Part shown: positions 1 to 7,055 of the stretch, piece after piece
Numbering within the stretch: position 1 is the first letter of the stretch
Layout of the letters: each line of letters opens with the position of its first letter
Source of the DNA: an uncultured Prevotella sp.
Lineage (GTDB): Bacteria; Bacteroidota; Bacteroidia; Bacteroidales; Bacteroidaceae
Length of the DNA: 10,266 nucleotides
Assembly: GCA_900314365.1 (NCBI GenBank)
Contig: OMVH01000272.1
Span: forward strand, 1-10,266
Reading direction: 5' to 3'
Notes under the pieces: model-generated
The model's input: the letters and a program-made list of their open reading frames with translations, nothing else
What the model was told of the DNA's origin: nothing
Databases searched by the model: none
Translations under genes and position numbers: made by a program

Positions 1-232
1 GCATATGTTTTACAAGGCCAAAATAGGGCTTTTTCGGGCCTTTTTAAGCAGTTTTAGGGGGTCCTAACAGGTCTGCAAAAATGTAAATACTTAATATATA
101 AGCAGTTACAAACTCTTCCTATTTTGGCGTATTTGAGAGCAAAGTAAGTCTTGCTTCAAAATATGCCCGTATTTTGGCACTTTCGCGTTTCTTTTTCTTT
201 ACAAACTTTCTTGAGACCTTTGATTTTTGATA
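1..232 (+). repeat. Diverged dispersed intergenic repeat, left copy
   Basis: This AT-rich stretch carries no convincing gene, but it aligns by eye over its whole length with the reverse complement of about 9078-9304. Blocks that match in the same order are a GGCC-AAAAT start with GGGCCT about 20 bases on, a CAGGTCTG/ACCTGTG block, an AT-rich middle with TAAnnAGTT, then TGGCGT(A/T)TTT followed by GAGC-AAAGT, and finally GTTTCTT and TTGAG. Identity is patchy, perhaps 55-60%, so this is an old repeat family and not a recent duplication. No transposase and no terminal inverted repeats are visible. The copy runs to the left edge and may be cut off there. It points toward the large synthase gene downstream. 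Confidence 0.5.
126..167. repeat. Imperfect inverted repeat (hairpin) within the left repeat
   Basis: The arms at 126-144 and 150-167 pair as GGCnTATTT-GA-AGCAA-G against its complement, with two small bulges and a 5-base loop (taagt). The equivalent place in the right-hand repeat copy does not keep this pairing, so a conserved RNA structure is not supported. It may be a chance feature of a low-complexity region. Confidence 0.35.
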
Positions 233-453
233 CGCATTTTTGAGTCGAAGTCAGGAGAGTGTGCAATAAAATTTCAGTCGCAAGCAGTAGTAATCTTTGG
301 TATGCCCGAAAGAAGGATGGACATCCCCCATGCTCAAACAGAGATGCCCCTCCCAGTTGCCCACAAGCAAGGATTGAAGAACATGCAGGACCCGGAAAAC
401 TTATAGAAGTATAAAAATTTAGCCGAATGCAACCAACTATACAATATTTGTCG
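233..453. other. Non-coding stretch, nothing recognised
   Basis: Between the left repeat and the promoter candidate I see no convincing gene, RNA or riboswitch. A minus-strand reading frame of 137 codons crosses this stretch (156-569), but it is rich in Cys, Phe and Leu without domain-like structure and overlaps both the repeat and the promoter, so I do not call it. Confidence 0.4.
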
Positions 454-461
454 TAACTTTG
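454..461 (+). promoter_or_regulatory. Bacteroidota-type -7 promoter element (TAACTTTG)
   Basis: TAACTTTG matches the Bacteroidota sigma-ABfr consensus TAnnTTTG exactly and is followed by GCCGCC, a context commonly seen at such promoters. No clear TTTG or TTG lies 19-21 bases upstream, so the -33 half is weak. Transcription from here would leave a leader of about 120 bases before the ATG at 593. It is the best candidate promoter for the synthase gene and perhaps for crcB and the DUF190 gene behind it. Confidence 0.5.
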
Positions 462-592
462 CCGCCCGTAAAAAAGGATAACTGTGAAGTTGAAAACACC
501 GTAGAGTTTTAGTTGCTCCGGGCCGTAAAGGCAAGGACACCAAAGGTCTAAGATGCGGATATTGAGCATAAGGTATTCATTTGATTGAAGTC

Positions 593-3500
593 ATGGACCG
601 ACAAGTATTCCAAACCGATTCCCGTTCGAGATGGACGCGCTTCAAGTGGAGCATAGGAATCATCCTCACCATTATTGTACTCTTAGTAGTGGTCTTCGTG
701 GTCATGTTTTTCGTCGACCGCAACCCCAACATGCCTTTTAAGGAAGAGTTCCGGAGCGCTCTCACCGCCGAGAAGCCCTTCATGAGAAAAAACAAGATAG
801 CACGGGAGTACAACTCTTTCCGCAGTTTCTTTCGGGAGAAGAAAGCCCATTCCAACTACGACAAATGGTCGCAGCTACGCAAGTCCAAAGTCACCCGCTT
901 CGGAGGCCACACCAACAAGTACATCGCTTCATGGAACGACCACAAGGCCGGTATCAGGGCCGCCTTCTATGTGAGCTGGGACCCTGCCTCCTACGCTTCG
1001 CTCAAAGAGAGCGCCAAGAGCCTCAACCTCGTTATTCCGGAGTGGTTCTTCATCAATCCTGCCACATCCAAGGTGGAAGAAAAAATCGACCACAAAGGCT
1101 ACGAGCTGATGCGCAAGTCCGGTATACCCATTATGCCCATGCTGACGAATGCCTACCAGGGCGAGTTTCGGTCTGCGGGCATTGCGCGCATCCTTCATAG
1201 CGAGCAGCGCCGTTCAGCCGTCATCAGCCAACTGGTAGCCACCTGCGAGCGGCATCATTTTGCCGGTATCAACATCGACTTTGAGGAGTTGCGCGAGGCA
1301 TCCAACGAGAGTCTGACGGCCTTTGTCAGAGAACTCTCCACAGCCTTCCACAAGCGCGGCCTCTATGTCACCCAGGATATAGAGCCCGGCAACGAGGACT
1401 ACGACGTCAGGGAACTGGCCAAATACGACGACTACCTCATACTCATGGCCTACGATGAGCACTCCACAACGAGTGCCCCGGGCCCGGTGTCCTCACAGCA
1501 ATGGGTGGGCAAGGTGCTCGACAAGCTCGCCTCTCAGATTCCCGAACAGAAGATTATTCTCGGCCTGGGAGCCTACGGTTATGACTGGACGGCCAAAGGC
1601 GACAACAACCAGAGCGTAGCCATCCATGAAGCCATGTCGTTGGCTGCCGACACAGGCTCACCCATAAGCTTCGACGACGACACCTACAGCCTGAGCTTCT
1701 CCTACGACGACCAGAGCGACGTCACCCACCAGGTGTTCTTCAATGATGCCGCCACCAACTTCAATACCATGCGCTATGGCTGCGAGTACGGTGTGGCAGG
1801 TTTCAGTGTCTGGCGTTTGGGCAGCGAGGACCACCGCCTTTGGAAGTTCTACGCCAAAGACCTCTCCATGCCCCACGTGACGCACCTCCGCATCGGCGAC
1901 CTTGAGCTTCTTGAGGGTGACAAGACCGCCACCTATCTCGGCGAGGGCGAGGTGCTCGATGTCATTGGCACGCCCCACGACGGCTACGCCCACATCGACA
2001 TGGACAACGAGGACTTTCTTATCAGTGACGAACAATACACGCAGATTCCCACCTCCTACGAACTGGAGAAGCACGGCAGCTGCGGCCCCAAGGACCTGTT
2101 GCTCACCTTCGACGACGGCCCCGACGCACGCTGGACCCCACAAGTGCTGCGCATACTCCGCGACCACAACGTCCACGCCGCTTTCTTCATGGTGGGACTG
2201 ATGATGGAGAAGAATCTGCCGCTCGTGAGGAAAGTCTACGACGAGGGCAACATCATCGGCGACCACACCTTCACCCACCACAACGTGGCCCTCAACTCAC
2301 CCGCCCGCACCTACATGGAACTACGGCTGACGCGTATGCTCGTAGAGTGCATCACGGGGCGCAGCACCATTCTCTTCCGTGCACCTTACAATGCCGACAG
2401 CGACCCATCGGGCAACGAAGAGCTCATACCGCTCGTTGAGGCACGGAAGCAGAACTTCATGGATGTCGGCGAGTCTATCGACCCTAACGACTGGGAGCCC
2501 GGTGTCGACGCCAACACCATCTTTAACCGGGTCATCAAAGGCGTGGAACACGGTGACGGCCACATCATTCTGCTTCATGACGCCGGCGGCACCACGCGAA
2601 AGGAAACCGTGAAGGCTTTGCCCCGCATCATCGAGTACCTGCAGGCTAAAGGCTACCACTTTATTACCCTCGACCAATATCTCGGTAAGAGCAAGGACAA
2701 GCTCATGCCGCAGGTTCCAAAAGGTAAGGAGTACTATGCCATGCAGGCCAACCTCACCCTGGCCGAAGGCCTCTACGCTGCAGGCAGCTTCGTGACAGCC
2801 CTGTTCATCATCTTCCTTGTTTTGGGAATCGGACGGTTGGTTTTCATGTACATTCTCGTACTGAAAGAGCGTAAGCATGAGCGCGCACTGGAATCGTCGC
2901 TCCTCCACATTCCCTCCGACAGGCCTAAGGTCACCATCATCGTACCGGCCTACAATGAAGAGGTCGATGCCGTACCCTCGCTGTCCAATCTTCTCCATCA
3001 GGACTATCCTAATTACGACATCGTCTTTGTCGACGACGGCAGCAAGGATGACACTTACAAGAAGGTGAAGGCTGCTTTTGGCAACAACGCCAAAGTTCAT
3101 ATCTATACCAAGCCCAACGGCGGCAAGGCCTCGGCCCTTAACTTTGGCATTGCCCACACCGATGCTGAATACGTGGTCTGTATCGATGCTGACACGAAGC
3201 TGAAAGCCAATGCCGTATCCATGCTCATGCGTCATTTCTTCGTCGACAAGTCCGGTCGTGTGGGAGCCGTAGCAGGCAGCGTGAAGGTAGGCAACCAAGT
3301 GAACATGCTCACCAAATGGCAGGCCATCGAATACACTACAAGCCAGAACTTCGACCGTATGGCCTATTCAGCCATCAACGCCATCACGGTAGTTCCCGGC
3401 GCCATAGGCGCCTTCCGCCGCAAGGCCATCATTGATGCGGGCGGACTGACCACCGACACATTGGCCGAAGACTGCGACCTCACTATCAGGGTGAACAAGG

Positions 3501-4003
3501 CAGGCTATAGAATAGAAAACGAAAATGGAGCCGTTGCCCTCACGGAGGCACCCGAGAAACTTGGACAGTTCATCAAGCAGCGCACGCGCTGGTGCTTCGG
3601 CATCATGCAGACATTCTGGAAGAATCGCGCCGCCATGTTCCGCCCCAAGTACCGCGGCCTGGGCCTGTGGGCACTGCCCAACATGCTGGTCTTCCAGTTC
3701 ATCATCCCCACCTTCTCCCCCTTGGCCGACGTGCTGATGGTGGCAGGACTGTTCACCGGCAACGTCTTGCAGGTGCTGTTCTACTATCTGCTCTTCCTTC
3801 TCGTCGATGCCAGCATCTCCATCATGGCTTATCTCCATGAGCACGAGAAGCTGTGGGTGCTCTTCTGGATAATACCTCAGAGACTCTGCTATCGCTGGAT
3901 TATGTACGTGGTGCTTTTCAAAAGCTATGCCAAAGCCATTAAGGGCGAGCTCCAGTCGTGGGGCGTTCTGAAACGTACGGGTAGCGTAGGCGAAGTGAAA
4001 TAA
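593..4003 (+). CDS. Trifunctional membrane protein: GH18 + NodB/CE4 deacetylase + processive GT2 synthase
   Basis: This 1136-residue protein probably makes and modifies an N-acetylhexosamine polymer at the inner membrane. In order: a basic cytoplasmic start, a membrane helix (about 19-41), a GH18 domain (about 105-425) with motif GINIDFEE (D229, probable acid E231) and LMAYDEH (Y287), and a short beta-rich linker (430-495). Next comes a NodB/CE4 deacetylase with all five motifs: TFDDGPD (505-511), HTFTH (558-562), RAPY (596-599), DPNDW (630-634) and LLHD (660-663). A second membrane helix (about 730-757) leads into a GT2 domain with VDDGS (813-817), DAD (865-867), AED (958-960) and QRTRW (996-1000), followed by several C-terminal membrane segments. 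Two helices before the GT2 domain place GH18 and CE4 outside and GT2 inside, as the chemistry requires. The frame is also open from a TTG at 581, but the ATG at 593 is the better start. The activities resemble PgaB plus PgaC (poly-GlcNAc); a chitin- or chitosan-like product is the alternative. No outer-membrane porin gene is nearby. Confidence 0.9.
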   Translation: MDRQVFQTDSRSRWTRFKWSIGIILTIIVLLVVVFVVMFFVDRNPNMPFKEEFRSALTAEKPFMRKNKIAREYNSFRSFFREKKAHSNYDKWSQLRKSKVTRFGGHTNKYIASWNDHKAGIRAAFYVSWDPASYASLKESAKSLNLVIPEWFFINPATSKVEEKIDHKGYELMRKSGIPIMPMLTNAYQGEFRSAGIARILHSEQRRSAVISQLVATCERHHFAGINIDFEELREASNESLTAFVRELSTAFHKRGLYVTQDIEPGNEDYDVRELAKYDDYLILMAYDEHSTTSAPGPVSSQQWVGKVLDKLASQIPEQKIILGLGAYGYDWTAKGDNNQSVAIHEAMSLAADTGSPISFDDDTYSLSFSYDDQSDVTHQVFFNDAATNFNTMRYGCEYGVAGFSVWRLGSEDHRLWKFYAKDLSMPHVTHLRIGDLELLEGDKTATYLGEGEVLDVIGTPHDGYAHIDMDNEDFLISDEQYTQIPTSYELEKHGSCGPKDLLLTFDDGPDARWTPQVLRILRDHNVHAAFFMVGLMMEKNLPLVRKVYDEGNIIGDHTFTHHNVALNSPARTYMELRLTRMLVECITGRSTILFRAPYNADSDPSGNEELIPLVEARKQNFMDVGESIDPNDWEPGVDANTIFNRVIKGVEHGDGHIILLHDAGGTTRKETVKALPRIIEYLQAKGYHFITLDQYLGKSKDKLMPQVPKGKEYYAMQANLTLAEGLYAAGSFVTALFIIFLVLGIGRLVFMYILVLKERKHERALESSLLHIPSDRPKVTIIVPAYNEEVDAVPSLSNLLHQDYPNYDIVFVDDGSKDDTYKKVKAAFGNNAKVHIYTKPNGGKASALNFGIAHTDAEYVVCIDADTKLKANAVSMLMRHFFVDKSGRVGAVAGSVKVGNQVNMLTKWQAIEYTTSQNFDRMAYSAINAITVVPGAIGAFRRKAIIDAGGLTTDTLAEDCDLTIRVNKAGYRIENENGAVALTEAPEKLGQFIKQRTRWCFGIMQTFWKNRAAMFRPKYRGLGLWALPNMLVFQFIIPTFSPLADVLMVAGLFTGNVLQVLFYYLLFLLVDASISIMAYLHEHEKLWVLFWIIPQRLCYRWIMYVVLFKSYAKAIKGELQSWGVLKRTGSVGEVK

Positions 4004-4020
4004 ACAAACACCAGACTCAT

Positions 4021-4119
4021 ATGAACAACAAACTGTCCATCTGCCAGCCGTCTACTTGCGGGCTTGCCCTTCGACACAGCCTTGGCATAGAAGAAACAGG
4101 GAGGGCCTGCTCATGCTGA
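4021..4119 (+). CDS. Possible 32-codon upstream ORF overlapping the crcB start
   Basis: An ATG at 4021, 17 bases after the synthase stop, opens a 32-codon frame that ends in TGA at 4117-4119, seven bases beyond the first base of the crcB ATG at 4113. The peptide has no recognisable domain and has four cysteines, two of them near its end. It would bridge the synthase and crcB, and the stop/start overlap would suit translational coupling. It could equally be a chance frame in a spacer of about 110 bases. Confidence 0.2.
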   Translation: MNNKLSICQPSTCGLALRHSLGIEETGRACSC

Positions 4120-4490
4120 AAGACTTTCTGTTAGTAGGAGCAGGGAGCTTCCTAGGCGGGGGCTCTCGATATCTGCTCTCCAAGCTCATTCAGGCCTGGG
4201 TGCCTGTGTCGTTTCCCTTTGGCACCTTCACCGTCAACATCCTTGGTTGTCTGCTCATCGGCTTTCTCTCTGGTCTTCAGTACTCCGGAGGATGGATGTC
4301 GCCTTCGACCAAGCTTATTCTCACCACGGGATTCTGTGGAGGCTTCACCACATTCTCCACATTCATGAACGAGAGCACAGCACTGATGCGCGACGGCAAC
4401 ACGCTCTACTTAGGGCTGTACATAGCTTTGAGCCTGATGCTCGGTATGGTGGCCGTTGTAGCAGGACATGCTTTTTCTAAAATGATTTGA
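4113..4490 (+). CDS. crcB: Fluoride ion channel CrcB/Fluc
   Basis: This 125-residue membrane protein belongs to the CrcB/Fluc family, which forms dual-topology dimers that let fluoride leave the cytoplasm. Family marks are GGGSRY (15-20) in the first helix, GTFTVNILG (37-45) with the conserved Asn42, and GGFTTFSTF (76-84), which contributes the Phe residues of the fluoride pathway and the central Na+ site. Four hydrophobic helices fit the usual size. The frame is open from an ATG at 4056, but the added residues are hydrophilic and unlike the family, so the ATG at 4113 is preferred; a purine-rich AGGGAGGG lies just upstream. It probably shares a transcript with the synthase, since I see no promoter or fluoride riboswitch core in the 109-base spacer. 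The next gene begins two bases after its stop. Confidence 0.93.
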   Translation: MLKDFLLVGAGSFLGGGSRYLLSKLIQAWVPVSFPFGTFTVNILGCLLIGFLSGLQYSGGWMSPSTKLILTTGFCGGFTTFSTFMNESTALMRDGNTLYLGLYIALSLMLGMVAVVAGHAFSKMI

Positions 4491-4492
4491 AT

Positions 4493-4816
4493 ATGGAAAA
4501 GATTCTTCGCTTCTACCTGAGCAACACCGACACCATCGGCCACGCATCGCTCTACGAGGAAATAGCACGGGCAGCAAAGCGCGAGGGGCTCGCCGGCGCC
4601 ACTGTCATGCAGGGCATCATGGGCTTTGGCCATGCCAGCGAGCTGCGCTCTAACAAGTTTTGGGAACTGAACGTGAAATACCCCGTTGTGGTGGAAATCA
4701 TCGACGAGGAAAAGCCTCTGCGCGCCTTCCTTGAGAAAGTGCTGCCTGTTGTGCAGTCGCAGCCCAAAGGCTGTCTGGTGACGATGCAGGACATCGACAT
4801 TGTCATGCGCAAGTAG
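4493..4816 (+). CDS. DUF190 family protein (PII-like fold), CrcB partner
   Basis: The 107-residue product matches DUF190, a small cytoplasmic family with a PII/ferredoxin-like fold often encoded beside crcB. Visible family marks are LYEEIARAAKREGLAGATV (20-38), GIMGFG (41-46), PVVVEIIDEE (64-73) and the final strand GCLVTMQDIDIV (93-104). Its biochemical role is not established; a part in fluoride tolerance or in regulating the channel is inferred from gene pairing. The ATG at 4493 is chosen over an overlapping TTG at 4487; it starts two bases after the crcB stop, so translation is probably coupled. The gene ends 18 bases from the convergent glycosidase gene. Confidence 0.9.
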   Translation: MEKILRFYLSNTDTIGHASLYEEIARAAKREGLAGATVMQGIMGFGHASELRSNKFWELNVKYPVVVEIIDEEKPLRAFLEKVLPVVQSQPKGCLVTMQDIDIVMRK

Positions 4817-4834
4817 CACCCGGCAGCCACGAGT

Positions 4835-6958
4835 CTACTGCAACGTCACCTTTACGCTCTTCAAATCGCTTTCGGCACTGGAGCTGCCCGCACTGATGAC
4901 GTATTCTCCCGGAACGAAGCGCATAGTATTGGTTCCGGCATCCCAAGTCGTAAGATTCTTGCGTGGCAAGTCAATGCTTACCTCAGCCTTCTGCCCCGGT
5001 TGCAACATGACACGCTTGAAGCCTCGCAACGACCTTATAGGGCCTCCTGTGTCATCAAGACGTCGCAGGTAGACTTGAACGACCTCCGTGCCAGGTCTCT
5101 TTCCCGTATTGCGCACCGTCAAGCTAACCTTGCCGTTGGCATAGCTCGGCTTTGAAAGACTAAAGGTTGTGTAACTCAGACCGAAGCCGAAAGGAAACAA
5201 GGGCTTATCCTGGAGATAGCGGTAAGTGCGTCCCTGCATACGGTAATCTTCGTAGCCGGGCAGTTGTTCCGTGTTACGATAGAAAGTCACAGGCAGTTTG
5301 CCACAGGGATTAAACTCACCGAAAAGCACCTGGGCCACAGCCTCACCGGCCGCTTCTCCTCCATACCAAGCTTGCAGGATAGCATCGGCGTTGCGCGTCT
5401 CGGGCTCCAGTCCCACAGCACTTCCCGAGCAGTTTACCAGCACCACCTTCTTGCCCATATCGTGAAGCAAGCCGATGACCTTGCGCTGTGCCGACGGAAG
5501 TTCTATGCTCGTACGGTCGCCGCCGCGGAATCCCGGCAGGTCGACAGACATCTCCTCACCTTCCAGCCGCGGTGAGATTCCTCCCACGAAGACCACTACA
5601 TCAGCCCTCTTGATACTTGCATTATCAACCGAAGCCTGCTGGATCATGAGGTTGAAACCAGGCAGATAGACAGCCTGTGGCGCACGTTTTCTGATACCGT
5701 CAAGGATGGTTACGGTCTTTCGGGGAAAACCATTGTAATTGCCCCACATGGCGGTATCGGCGATGGCATTTTCTCCCAACACCACTATACGCTGTCCGGG
5801 ATGCAAGGGAAGCAACCCTCCACGGTTCTGTAACAGAGTCATCGACTCCAGCGCCATCTGTAAAGCATGTGCGTGATGGCCGGCTGAAGCCACCACGCTC
5901 ATGGGTATTTGAGTCCAGGCAACCAAAGAATCAGCATCGAAATCACCTAAGCGGAAGCGTGCTTCAAAGAGTCTGCACAGGCTCGTATCAAGTCGCGACT
6001 CGCTGATTTCTCCCTTTTCGACAGCCTCAGAAAGCGACCTGAAGCTGCTGCCACATTCCACATCAGTACCTGCAAGTACGGCTTTAGCCGAAGCCTCGTG
6101 AGCAGTGGGCGCGTAGTGATGACCATGAGGCGAGAAGAAATCGTCGATAGCTCCACAGTCGCTCGTCACGAGTCCCTTGAAGTGCCACTCATTACGCAAT
6201 ATCTGTTGCAGATAACGACTGTTGCCACAACAAGGTTTTCCGTCCATGCTGTGATAGGCGCACATCACCTCAGCCACCTGTCCCTCTTCGACGAGAGCTT
6301 TGAATGCCGGCAGATAGGTTTCCCACAAATCACGGGCAGGCAGACTTTCGATGTCGAAGCTGTGACGGCTCCACTCGGGTCCACTATGAACGGCAAAATG
6401 CTTTGCGCAGGCCAGTGTCTTGGCATAGCGTGCACTGGCAGGCCCCTGCAGGCCACGCACCACAGCGAGTCCCATAACACTCGTCAGATAGGGATCTTCG
6501 CCATAGGTCTCCTGTCCGCGCCCCCATCTGGGGTCACGAAAGATGTTGATATTGGGCGTCCAAAAGCTCAGCCCTGCATACTGTCTGAGCTTTCCACTGC
6601 GTCGTGCCTCAGTATTCTTTGCCCTTGCTTCATCGCTCACATCGGTGAAGCACTGCTGCAGAAGTGCATCGTCGAATGAGGCTGCCATGCCAATGGTGAC
6701 GGGATAGACCGTGGCCAGACCGTTGCGCCCTACCCCATGCAAAGCTTCATTCCACCAGGGGAAAGCAGGTATACCGAGCCTGCCGATAGCAGGCGAGTGG
6801 TTCTGCATAAGGGCTATTTTCTCCTTCAACGACAGCCGTGCCACCAAGTCGGCAGCCCGCTGAGCAGGTGAGAGCTTAGGGTTCTTGTAAGGCTCCTGCG
6901 CCATCACTCCTATGGACGACAGCACAAGAAACAAAGCGGATAGCAATAATGTTCTCAT
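4835..6958 (-). CDS. Exported family 3 glycoside hydrolase (beta-xylosidase/beta-glucosidase type)
   Basis: This 707-residue enzyme should release beta-linked sugars from the non-reducing ends of plant-type oligosaccharides. A signal peptide (residues 1-20, VMA|QE) sends it to the periplasm. The N-terminal TIM-barrel domain has PWWNEALHGVGR (67-78), DPRWGRGQETYGEDP (142-156), KHF (186-188), RH (198-199) and the nucleophile Asp267 in VTSDCGAID. The C-terminal alpha/beta sandwich has EGEEMSVDLPGF (466-477), where Glu468 or Glu469 is the likely acid/base, and PFGFGLSYTTF (589-599) begins the fibronectin-III-like tail. The PA14 insert found in many longer relatives is absent (about 420-455 is too short). 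The WNEALHG and EGEE pattern fits the xylosidase/glucosidase branch, but the substrate cannot be read from sequence. It lies 97 bases downstream of the histidine kinase on the same strand, with no SusC/SusD genes in view and no canonical promoter seen. Confidence 0.9.
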   Translation of the reverse strand: MRTLLLSALFLVLSSIGVMAQEPYKNPKLSPAQRAADLVARLSLKEKIALMQNHSPAIGRLGIPAFPWWNEALHGVGRNGLATVYPVTIGMAASFDDALLQQCFTDVSDEARAKNTEARRSGKLRQYAGLSFWTPNINIFRDPRWGRGQETYGEDPYLTSVMGLAVVRGLQGPASARYAKTLACAKHFAVHSGPEWSRHSFDIESLPARDLWETYLPAFKALVEEGQVAEVMCAYHSMDGKPCCGNSRYLQQILRNEWHFKGLVTSDCGAIDDFFSPHGHHYAPTAHEASAKAVLAGTDVECGSSFRSLSEAVEKGEISESRLDTSLCRLFEARFRLGDFDADSLVAWTQIPMSVVASAGHHAHALQMALESMTLLQNRGGLLPLHPGQRIVVLGENAIADTAMWGNYNGFPRKTVTILDGIRKRAPQAVYLPGFNLMIQQASVDNASIKRADVVVFVGGISPRLEGEEMSVDLPGFRGGDRTSIELPSAQRKVIGLLHDMGKKVVLVNCSGSAVGLEPETRNADAILQAWYGGEAAGEAVAQVLFGEFNPCGKLPVTFYRNTEQLPGYEDYRMQGRTYRYLQDKPLFPFGFGLSYTTFSLSKPSYANGKVSLTVRNTGKRPGTEVVQVYLRRLDDTGGPIRSLRGFKRVMLQPGQKAEVSIDLPRKNLTTWDAGTNTMRFVPGEYVISAGSSSAESDLKSVKVTLQ

Positions 6959-7032
6959 ATTTGAGTAGGTTTAAGTTCATCGTTTTCTATTTCATATCCC
7001 ATACATGCGAAAAGCAGCCCGAGCCCACCGTA

Positions 7033-7051
7033 ACCTTCTCCGGCAGAAGGT
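7033..7051 (-). terminator. Hairpin between kinase and glycosidase genes (weak terminator or processing site)
   Basis: ACCTTCT and AGAAGGT pair perfectly around a 5-base loop (ccggc), overlapping the spacer just after the kinase stop. No T-run follows on the minus strand, so full intrinsic termination is unlikely. It could cause partial termination, or protect or process the RNA between kinase and glycosidase. It could also be chance. Confidence 0.3.
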
Positions 7052-7055
7052 GCAT

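Noticed and set aside
156..569. 137-codon minus-strand frame in the left non-coding region
   Set aside because: Rich in Cys, Phe and Leu without domain-like pattern, overlaps the dispersed repeat and crosses the opposite-strand promoter candidate.
1658..2281. 207-codon open frame on the minus strand, Val- and Ala-rich
   Set aside because: Antisense to the GH18-CE4 part of the synthase; composition (many Val, Gly, Ala) is typical of a shadow frame.
2321..3298. 325-codon open frame on the minus strand inside the synthase gene
   Set aside because: It is fully antisense to strongly supported GT2 and CE4 coding sequence. Long antisense frames are expected in GC-rich genes with biased third positions, and the product has no recognisable motif.
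4004..4112. Possible fluoride riboswitch ahead of crcB
   Set aside because: The conserved crcB-motif core with its pseudoknot elements is not visible in this 109-base spacer.
6098..6679. 193-codon frame on the plus strand inside the glycosidase gene
   Set aside because: Antisense to conserved GH3 motifs on the minus strand, with no domain or start signal of its own.
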